A DNA stretch of 5,341 nt. It comes from Schleiferiaceae bacterium (lineage in GTDB: Bacteria > Bacteroidota > Bacteroidia > Flavobacteriales > Schleiferiaceae). The position numbers and the translations under genes are program-made. This document shows, one piece after another, positions 1-5,341 of this stretch (the first letter of the stretch is position 1; each line of letters starts with the position of its first letter). The stretch is taken from assembly GCA_030829675.1 (NCBI GenBank), contig JAURAE010000085.1, positions 1-5,341 of the forward strand, read 5' to 3'. The notes under the pieces are model-generated. The model made no database searches, was not told the origin of the DNA, and worked only from the letters and a program-made list of their open reading frames with translations.

Positions 1-76
1 TTCTAACCCAGGATGGGTGGTGCTCCAGCGTGGTACGGTCACTGCGAAATACCATTATAACGATACCCCGAATTGA
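1..76 (+). CDS. C-terminal tail of an upstream gene (possibly BT_3928/DoxX-like)
   Basis: The frame beginning at base 2 stays open to a TGA at 74-76 and encodes about 24 residues. They begin S-N-P-G-W-V-V-L and end H-Y-N-D-T-P-N. The other two forward frames are either interrupted here (frame 1 has TAA at 4-6 and 58-60) or belong to no later gene. The stop overlaps the TTG start of the permease as TTGA, which is the expected spacing for two genes of one operon. An ending of the type N-P-G-x-V-x-L-x-x-G-x-V, followed by a His/Tyr-Asn-Asp-x-Pro tail, recalls the C-termini of Bacteroidota DoxX-like (BT_3928 family) membrane proteins, which are often encoded just before tpiA. That identification is from memory and rests on too few residues to be firm. 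The start and most of the gene lie outside the window. Confidence 0.6.
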   Translation, partial: SNPGWVVLQRGTVTAKYHYNDTPN

Positions 77-1083
77 TCCGATTCGCCCTTCAAAAAATCG
101 CCCTCGCTGTGCTAACCCTCTGGGGTGTAGCGACGTTGGTGTTTTTGTTGTTTACGCTTGTTCCTGGTGATCCAGCGCAAATGATGTTGGGCAAGCGTGA
201 CGATCCTGAAGCCCTGGCGGCCGTGCGCGCGAAGTACGGGCTGGACCAGCCGCTAAGCGTGCAATATGTGCAATATTTGGGCCGCATCTCACCCGTAAAC
301 TTCACCGGGGAAGGCCCGCTGTTCAAGGCACCGGACTTTGGCGAGAGCTTCCAACGCCAGGGACAAAAAGTCAGCGCGTTAATAGGGCAGACCTTCCCGA
401 ACACTGCCTTGCTGGCACTAGTGGCCATAGGTTTTGCCGTCGTAGTGGGAGGAGTGCTTGGCGCCGTGGTAGCCTATAGGGAAGGAAGCTTGTTGGACCA
501 ATTCCTCACTGCCTTCAGCGCCCTAGGAATGAGTTTGCCGTCCTTTTTTACTGCCGTCCTCTTTGCTTGGATTTTTGCCTACCTGCTCGGGCCATGGACG
601 GGATTGAACCTGACCGGATCCTTATATGCCGTGGACGATTATACCGGTGAGCGCTACCTGCAACTCAAAAACCTCATTCTACCGGCCTTGACCTTGGGCA
701 TTCGTCCCATCGGGGTAGTGCTGCAACTTACCCGCAATAGCGTACTGCAGGTTGCCCAGCAAGACTTTGTGCGCACCGCAAGAGCCAAGGGCCTAAAGGA
801 AGGCCGAGTCTTTTTCCGACACATCCTGCCGGTTGCCTCGAATCCTATCATCACGACCATCAGCGGTTGGTTTGCATCGCTCTTGGCCGGGGCGGTATTT
901 GTGGAAATTATTTTTGGTTGGAATGGCATGGGAAAATTGCTCGTGGAAGCGTTAAATACTCGAGATTTGCCAATAACAATGGGGTGCGTCATGGTCATTG
1001 CCACCATCTTCGTTTTCTTAACGACGATAGTGGATGTGCTGTACGCAGTGCTCGATCCAAGAATACGAGCGGAACTATTTTAA
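73..1083 (+). CDS. DppB/OppB-type ABC transporter permease
   Basis: This is an inner-membrane permease subunit of a peptide/nickel-class ABC importer (BPD_transp_1 superfamily), 336 aa and close to the usual DppB length. Visible features are: a first membrane helix at about residues 8-30 followed by the family's V-P-G-D-P (30-34); further hydrophobic segments at about 110-134, 143-172, 202-220, 262-284 and 300-326; the EAA loop that contacts the ATPase at about 231-260, with A-R-A-K-G-L at 236-241 and I-L-P at 251-253; and a C-terminal D-V-L-Y-A-V-L-D-P-R (321-330) typical of DppB. The TTG start is forced. An in-frame TAA lies at 58-60, and the next Met (residues 37-38) would remove the first helix. 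The residues after TTG (I-R-F-A-L-Q-K) also match the family's usual N-terminus. No ATPase, second permease or binding protein is in the window, so the transporter's partners and substrate are unknown. Orphan permeases of this type beside tpiA are, as far as I recall, common in flavobacteria. Confidence 0.95.
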   Translation: MIRFALQKIALAVLTLWGVATLVFLLFTLVPGDPAQMMLGKRDDPEALAAVRAKYGLDQPLSVQYVQYLGRISPVNFTGEGPLFKAPDFGESFQRQGQKVSALIGQTFPNTALLALVAIGFAVVVGGVLGAVVAYREGSLLDQFLTAFSALGMSLPSFFTAVLFAWIFAYLLGPWTGLNLTGSLYAVDDYTGERYLQLKNLILPALTLGIRPIGVVLQLTRNSVLQVAQQDFVRTARAKGLKEGRVFFRHILPVASNPIITTISGWFASLLAGAVFVEIIFGWNGMGKLLVEALNTRDLPITMGCVMVIATIFVFLTTIVDVLYAVLDPRIRAELF

Positions 1084-1111
1084 GAACACACAACAACATC
1101 AATAAATAATC
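1084..1111 (+). promoter_or_regulatory. 28-base A-rich leader before tpiA
   Basis: This is the only real intergenic gap in the window. It is rich in A and C, contains AATAAATAAT just before the ATG, and has no GGAGG-like site. An A-rich, Shine-Dalgarno-free region is the usual translation initiation context in Bacteroidota. I see no hairpin that could act as a terminator and no convincing Bacteroidota promoter (TAnnTTTG with an upstream TTG), so transcription probably reads through from the permease gene. An internal promoter inside the 3' end of the permease gene cannot be excluded. Confidence 0.4.
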
Positions 1112-1882
1112 ATGAGAAGAAAGATTGTAGCAGGTAACTGGAAAATGAACACGACGTATAACGAAGCGATGGATTTGGTCGCAGAATTAAAGTCGTCGTT
1201 GACGGAAGAACTCGTAGGAGAAACAGGTGTGATCATCACTCCTCCATCCGTCTTCTTGAGTGATGTCGTGAATGAATTGGTCGATAATCCATTCATCGCT
1301 GTCGCTGCACAGAACTGCCACGAACAAGATAATGGTGCCTACACAGGTGAAATCAGCGCCTCTATGTTGGCCTCTTTGGATTTGGACGCCGTAATTATCG
1401 GCCACAGCGAGCGCCGTCAATACTTCGGTGAGACCAACGAGAGCTGTAAGGCGAAAATAGGTCAGGCATTGAACAATGAATTGGCCGCGATCTACTGTAT
1501 TGGTGAAACCTTGGAAGAGCGCAAGAGCGGCAACTACATGGACGTGATCCTCAGCCAATGTGCCGAAGGTTTGGAAGGCTTCTCAGAAGAAGATATGGAC
1601 AACATCATCTTGGCTTACGAGCCTGTTTGGGCTATTGGCACTGGTGAAACTGCTTCTCCAGAACAAGCACAAGAAGTTCATGCCGGCATTCGTGCTTGGT
1701 TGGTAGAGCGATTCGGCGGTGAAGCGGCCCAAGATATTTCGGTATTGTACGGTGGCTCATGTAAGCCAGGCAACGCGGCAGAGTTATTCGCACAACCAGA
1801 TATCGACGGTGGTCTGATCGGCGGCGCCTCATTGAGCGCAGCAGATTTCACAGCGATCGTAAAAGCTAGAACCGAAGCCTAA
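1112..1882 (+). CDS. tpiA: Triosephosphate isomerase
   Basis: This cytosolic TIM-barrel enzyme interconverts dihydroxyacetone phosphate and glyceraldehyde 3-phosphate in glycolysis and gluconeogenesis. At 256 aa it has the standard length. All diagnostic elements are present: the N-terminal substrate-binding N-W-K-M-N with Asn9 and Lys11; the electrophilic His98 in G-H-S-E-R-R (97-102); the catalytic base Glu170 in A-Y-E-P-V-W-A-I-G-T-G (168-178), which includes flexible loop 6; and the phosphate-binding glycines in Y-G-G-S (213-216) and G-L-I-G-G-A (234-239). The ATG start puts the conserved R-K-I-V-A-G-N-W at the usual distance from the N-terminus. Codon choice is more uniform than in the neighbours (many TTG, GGT, GAA), as expected of a highly expressed gene. 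It follows the permease by 28 bases, and its stop shares one base with the prmA start (TAATG at 1880-1884). The enzyme looks complete and functional. Confidence 0.98.
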   Translation: MRRKIVAGNWKMNTTYNEAMDLVAELKSSLTEELVGETGVIITPPSVFLSDVVNELVDNPFIAVAAQNCHEQDNGAYTGEISASMLASLDLDAVIIGHSERRQYFGETNESCKAKIGQALNNELAAIYCIGETLEERKSGNYMDVILSQCAEGLEGFSEEDMDNIILAYEPVWAIGTGETASPEQAQEVHAGIRAWLVERFGGEAAQDISVLYGGSCKPGNAAELFAQPDIDGGLIGGASLSAADFTAIVKARTEA

Positions 1883-2712
1883 TGTCGGAAACCCCAGTGT
1901 ACATTGAATTGACCGCAACGGTCGTTCCCTTGGAACCCTTCCGCGATGTGTTTATTGCACAGCTCGGGGAATTGGGCTTTGATACCTTCACCGATACCGA
2001 GGATGGGTTTCAGGCGTACATTTTAAAGGATCTATTCTCTTCTGATGCAGTCGCCGAGACCCTTCAATGGGACAGTGTTCAGGTCACTTATGACTTACAA
2101 GAAATCGAGCAAGTGAACTGGAATGCGGAGTGGGAGAAAAACTTTGATCCTATTGATGTGGACGGTCGCGTATACATCCATGCTCCTTTCCACACGCCAA
2201 AACAAGGCTATGAGCACCTCATGTTGATCGAGCCAAAGATGTCCTTTGGTACCGGCCACCACCAAACCACCCACATGATGATTCTGTGGACCTTGGAGTT
2301 GCCGACCGAAGGCCTGCGAGTCCTCGACATGGGTTGTGGCACAGGGATCCTCGGCATCCTTGCCGGGATGCGTGGTGCCTCCCACATTCACGGGATCGAC
2401 ATCGACACCTGGTGCGTAGAAAATACCTTGGAGAATGCACAGCGCAACGCCATTGCCATGAGCTGCGACCAGGGTGGGGCGGAAGCCATCAAGGATACCT
2501 ATGATCTGATCTACGCTAACATCAACCTAAACGTGCTCCTCGCGGACATGGACGCTTATGTGGCCGCTTTGGCCGACGGCGGTACCATCTTGTTCAGTGG
2601 TTTTTACGAGGAAAATGTGCCTGCCCTTCGCGAACGTGCCGAGGGTGCTGGACTAACCTATGAGGGCATCAAAGGGCGCGATCAGTGGCGCAGTGTTAAA
2701 ATGAGAAAGTAA
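1882..2712 (+). CDS. prmA: Ribosomal protein L11 methyltransferase
   Basis: This cytosolic class I SAM-dependent methyltransferase trimethylates ribosomal protein L11 (family knowledge). It is 276 aa, slightly shorter than E. coli PrmA, as is usual in Bacteroidota. Residues 1-90 form the family's N-terminal substrate-recognition part. The linker and cofactor region carries P-K-M-S-F-G-T-G-H-H-Q-T-T (118-130), a PrmA signature. Motif I is L-D-M-G-C-G-T-G-I-L-G (148-158). The acidic end of strand beta-2 is G-I-D-I-D (171-175), expected to bind the SAM ribose. The catalytic-loop equivalent is A-N-I-N-L-N-V-L (212-219), a variant of the N-I-N-x-N form found in Bacteroidota rather than N-I-L-A. 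The ATG at 1882 overlaps the tpiA stop by one base, and the TAA at 2710-2712 overlaps the next ATG in the same way. With no ribosome-binding motif nearby, translation re-initiation or coupling is likely at both ends. Confidence 0.96.
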   Translation: MSETPVYIELTATVVPLEPFRDVFIAQLGELGFDTFTDTEDGFQAYILKDLFSSDAVAETLQWDSVQVTYDLQEIEQVNWNAEWEKNFDPIDVDGRVYIHAPFHTPKQGYEHLMLIEPKMSFGTGHHQTTHMMILWTLELPTEGLRVLDMGCGTGILGILAGMRGASHIHGIDIDTWCVENTLENAQRNAIAMSCDQGGAEAIKDTYDLIYANINLNVLLADMDAYVAALADGGTILFSGFYEENVPALRERAEGAGLTYEGIKGRDQWRSVKMRK

Positions 2713-5341
2713 TGCGAAGAATTGGACTGCTTGTTGCGCTTCTATTCAGCCTGGGGCTACACGCCCAGAAGGTGGTCCGATTCTCCGAGCTCGAACTCTT
2801 CCAAGACGAATTTCTCGAACTCATAGAGCTGAACAAGGAGCAAAAGTCGCTGTATCAGGACAGCCTATTGCCGAACGCCATGTTGGCGGCCGACGAGTTC
2901 GGGGAGTTGTGGATAGATTTGAGCAACCAACTCATTCGCAAGCGCCTGGTGCAGCCTGAGGTATGGGAAGAGCTCATACGTCTGACCTACGACATCTACG
3001 AGGGCGAAGCCTATGGCACTGCCGAGCAGATGGCCCAGCACCTACTGGCCTATGCCAAGAAGAACCCTTCGACTAAGATTCGAGACTACATTCACCAGCA
3101 GCACCTGAACTACAGCAAGCACATCTTCAGCGATGCCAATGATTTTGTGTGGAGCGCACCCTACGCAATGTGGGGCTTTGCCTTTGAAGAGGGGGCTCCT
3201 GTATACAGTTTTGAGGCGGAAGACCTTTATGGACGTTACCGCGAGGACAGCATCCAAATCATAGGGGCGAACTTCAAATATTATCCCGAACAAGATCTGA
3301 TCGAAGGGGAGGGCGGAACCGTCTTTTGGTCCCGAGTATTGGTGCCGGAGGACGAGCGTTATGCGGAATTGGGCACTTGGAATCTCGATGTTAAAAAAGG
3401 GGGATACCAGGCCAAAGCTGTGTTGCATGCCTATGACCTTTATCCGGAACCCATCAAAGGCACCTTGGAGGACCGCATGACCGGCACTACCACCAAGCGC
3501 TACCCGCAATTTACCAGCGAACGCAACGACTACCTCATCGAGGATATTTTCCCAGATGTCCACTTCAAAGGGGGACTTGGTATCAAAGGATTAGAATTCT
3601 TAGGAACATCACCCGATAGCACCTTAGGTAAATTGGTCTTTACTTATAAAGCCGATTCGGTAATTTCTTTGAAGGGTAAACAATTTACTTTTTCGGATAG
3701 CTTGATATCTTCTAAAAGGGTAGAAGTCGTAGCGCACCTTGGCAAGGATAGTATTTATCATCCTTACTGTGAAGTTCGCTATGATCCGCGTATGGGTCAG
3801 CTTCGCATGCTTCGTTACAAGACTGGCTTAGGTCTGAGTTCGTGGGTGGATACCTATCATAGTATGGAGGTTAACATTGATCAATTAGTGTGGAACCAAG
3901 GTACTCCGCAGCTTAATTTCCGCAACTTGAATTTGGGATCGATGCAAGCGGCTGTTTTTGAAAGTAAGCAGTTCTTCCGAATCTCCAGAATGGAAGAAAT
4001 CGCAGGTTTACAGCTCACACATCCCCTTATAAATTTGAGAGATGCTGCATATAGTTGGGGATATGTTGATGCTCCAATGAAAGAACTCATATATGCCCTC
4101 AGAATGCCATTAGATCAAGGCGAGAAATTCTTGTACGAAATGGCCATACAAGGATTCGTGAACTTTGATGTGGAAAATGCCTCCATAACGCTAACGGATC
4201 GTCTGTTTGAGTATTTATCTAATTGGGAGGGTAAACGTGATTACGACGTTATTCAATTTGTTTCCCGTGTGGAACAGGGCAATAATGCGCAAGTCAGTCT
4301 ATTGAATTTTCAAATGGATATCGCAGGTATTGGAATGATTGCACTCAGTGATTCACAAGAGGTTAATCTCTTTCCAAAGGGAGGACTCATCACTGTTAAT
4401 GACAGTATGAATTTCAAGTTTGACGGTAGAATTAACGCCGGACTATTTAGCTATTGGGGAACAGAGCATTCATTTATGTATGACCAATTCATGATTGATA
4501 TGCCTAGCATAGATTCAATGAGGTTTAAAGTGAAAGAATTTAGCCCTCCACCAGGCGAGCAGGCGGCGTTTGTGAACGTTCAAACTGTATTATCAGATCT
4601 TCAGGGTAGGTTATTAATAGACCAACCCGACAATAAAAGTTCAAAGGAGTATTATCCTGAGTATCCTGTTTTTGAGGCTATTAACAATTCTTATGTCTAT
4701 TATGATCATCCAAGAATTCACAATGGAATTTACGATAGAGAAAGGTTTTATATGGCGGTAGAACCTTTCACCATTGACTCCTTAGATAATGCTACAACGG
4801 ATGGTTTATTCTTTAACGCGACATTCCATAGTGCAGACATTTTTCCAACTTTCCCTGAACCATTAGTCGTAATGCCGGATTATTCCTTAGGCTTTGAACG
4901 AAGATTGGAAAATACGCCAACTTATAAAGGAATAGGAACTTATACCGGTGATCTTTCTCTGTCGAATCAAGGGCTTCATGCGCTGGGTTCTTTGGATTAT
5001 TTGCAGAGTCATCTAGAGAGTAAGGATATATTATTCTTTCCAGAGCAAGCTTCTGGACGAGCAATCACATTTACAGTACAAGAAAATAGTACCATTGGTG
5101 GTGGCTATCCTGAGACTTCGGGTGTTGACAATCCATTTATTTGGCGCCCCTATGAAGACGAAATGAAAGTTGAGTCCAGGGATGTGCCTTTTAATATGTA
5201 TGGTCTACCAAAGGTAGTAGCTGAAGGTGTTCTGACGTATGGAAGCGATGGACTCTTTGGATCGGGTGAAGTTAGATATGGAATGGCAAAGCATATTAGT
5301 TTGAAAAGCGGTTATCAGTTTTTTCACCGATCATTTACCTC
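2712..5341 (+). CDS. Large secreted protein of unknown function (3' end missing)
   Basis: The frame is open from the ATG at 2712 through 876 codons to the window edge with no stop. The ATG shares its A with the prmA stop, and no other start is better placed. Residues 1-18 form a Sec signal peptide: M-R-R, a hydrophobic core L-L-V-A-L-L-F, then L-H-A before Gln19, a likely signal peptidase I site, with no lipobox Cys. Residues 19 to about 140 look mostly alpha-helical and charged. From about 144 on, the chain is beta-rich with many Tyr, Phe, Gly and Asp, which suits a periplasmic or surface protein. Recognisable patches are F-K-G-G-L near 287, A-V-F-E-S (414-418), a possible winged-helix-like segment at about 458-525, K-G-G-L (556-559), I-D-S-L-D-N (688-693), P-D-Y-S-L-G-F (722-728) and Y-K-G-I-G-T-Y-T-G near 738-746. 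These recall a family of very long conserved Bacteroidota hypothetical proteins, from memory only. I see no catalytic motif and assign no function. Base composition changes sharply near codon 285-294. Confidence 0.9.
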   Translation, partial: MRRIGLLVALLFSLGLHAQKVVRFSELELFQDEFLELIELNKEQKSLYQDSLLPNAMLAADEFGELWIDLSNQLIRKRLVQPEVWEELIRLTYDIYEGEAYGTAEQMAQHLLAYAKKNPSTKIRDYIHQQHLNYSKHIFSDANDFVWSAPYAMWGFAFEEGAPVYSFEAEDLYGRYREDSIQIIGANFKYYPEQDLIEGEGGTVFWSRVLVPEDERYAELGTWNLDVKKGGYQAKAVLHAYDLYPEPIKGTLEDRMTGTTTKRYPQFTSERNDYLIEDIFPDVHFKGGLGIKGLEFLGTSPDSTLGKLVFTYKADSVISLKGKQFTFSDSLISSKRVEVVAHLGKDSIYHPYCEVRYDPRMGQLRMLRYKTGLGLSSWVDTYHSMEVNIDQLVWNQGTPQLNFRNLNLGSMQAAVFESKQFFRISRMEEIAGLQLTHPLINLRDAAYSWGYVDAPMKELIYALRMPLDQGEKFLYEMAIQGFVNFDVENASITLTDRLFEYLSNWEGKRDYDVIQFVSRVEQGNNAQVSLLNFQMDIAGIGMIALSDSQEVNLFPKGGLITVNDSMNFKFDGRINAGLFSYWGTEHSFMYDQFMIDMPSIDSMRFKVKEFSPPPGEQAAFVNVQTVLSDLQGRLLIDQPDNKSSKEYYPEYPVFEAINNSYVYYDHPRIHNGIYDRERFYMAVEPFTIDSLDNATTDGLFFNATFHSADIFPTFPEPLVVMPDYSLGFERRLENTPTYKGIGTYTGDLSLSNQGLHALGSLDYLQSHLESKDILFFPEQASGRAITFTVQENSTIGGGYPETSGVDNPFIWRPYEDEMKVESRDVPFNMYGLPKVVAEGVLTYGSDGLFGSGEVRYGMAKHISLKSGYQFFHRSFT
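3540..3600 (+). other. In-frame compositional and codon-use break
   Basis: Within the large secreted-protein gene, hand counts of 60-base rows give 37/60 GC at 3001-3060 and 35/60 at 3481-3540. They then give 24/60 at 3541-3600, 18/60 at 3661-3720, 23/60 at 4081-4140 and 25/60 at 5041-5100. The leucine codon TTA does not occur in codons 1-293. It first appears at 3591 (codon 294), occurs again at codon 297 and is frequent afterwards; AGA and AAT also become common. The reading frame crosses the break undisturbed, and both sides look like parts of one protein. The break may mark a recombination edge or an assembly join. Confidence 0.7.

Noticed and set aside
13..60. Short ATG frame of about 15 codons at the left edge
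   Set aside because: It overlaps the better-supported tail of the upstream gene, is very short and has no initiation context.
867..1109. 80-codon + strand frame overlapping the 3' end of the permease gene
   Set aside because: The permease frame continues to its family-typical D-P-R C-terminus through this region. The alternate product has no recognisable features.
90..2504. Several minus-strand and alternate-frame open frames of 65-123 codons over the permease, tpiA and prmA
   Set aside because: Each overlaps a gene with clear family motifs and itself shows none, so these are shadows of the real coding frames.
3393..3403. A6G5 run that could be a slippery site for programmed frameshifting
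   Set aside because: The zero frame reads AAA AAA GGG and stays open for another 640 codons with consistent protein character. The phase is not that of the classic A-AAA-AAG heptamer, and I see no associated stop or strong hairpin.
3042..3563. 173-residue open frame on the minus strand inside the secreted-protein gene
   Set aside because: It lies wholly antisense to a well-supported gene, in its GC-rich part where chance open frames are common, and its product matches nothing I know. It ends about where GC falls, as a composition-driven shadow would.
4813..5064. 83-residue minus-strand open frame near the right edge
   Set aside because: It is antisense to the continuous large + strand gene and has no recognisable motif, and no promoter or terminator accompanies it.

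Overview
The window looks like a stretch of a Bacteroidota chromosome, most likely Flavobacteriales (perhaps the moderate-GC Cryomorphaceae/Schleiferiaceae type; the family is a guess). The reasons are: no Shine-Dalgarno motifs before any start; genes joined by overlaps of one to four bases; a DppB-like permease next to tpiA and prmA; and a very large Sec-exported protein whose first mature residue is predicted to be Gln after Ala, a common Bacteroidota cleavage pattern.

Layout: all real genes are on the + strand and almost fill the window. They are (1) the last codons of an upstream gene, ending at 76; (2) a DppB/OppB-type ABC permease, 73-1083, starting at a TTG whose TTGA overlaps the previous stop; (3) tpiA, triosephosphate isomerase, 1112-1882, after a 28-base A-rich gap; (4) prmA, ribosomal protein L11 methyltransferase, 1882-2712; (5) the first 876 codons of a giant secreted protein of unknown function, from 2712 to beyond the right edge. 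The tpiA/prmA and prmA/large-gene junctions are both TAATG, where the last A of the stop is the first A of the next start. The five genes therefore probably form one co-transcribed and partly translationally coupled unit. No terminator, RNA gene, mobile element, CRISPR array or sizeable intergenic space was seen.

The first four genes are housekeeping types and not obviously related in function: peptide or oligopeptide import, glycolysis and ribosomal protein methylation. The unusual part is the fifth gene. It has a clear signal peptide, an alpha-helical N-terminal region and then a long series of beta-rich segments, with a possible small winged-helix-like insert. It resembles, from memory, large conserved Bacteroidota proteins with no assigned function. 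Inside it the base composition and codon use change sharply near 3540-3600 while the frame stays open. GC falls from about 55-60% to about 40%, and the leucine codon TTA, absent from the first 293 codons, becomes common. This could reflect recombination that replaced the 3' part of the gene, or an assembly join between two related strains. It is the observation most worth checking.
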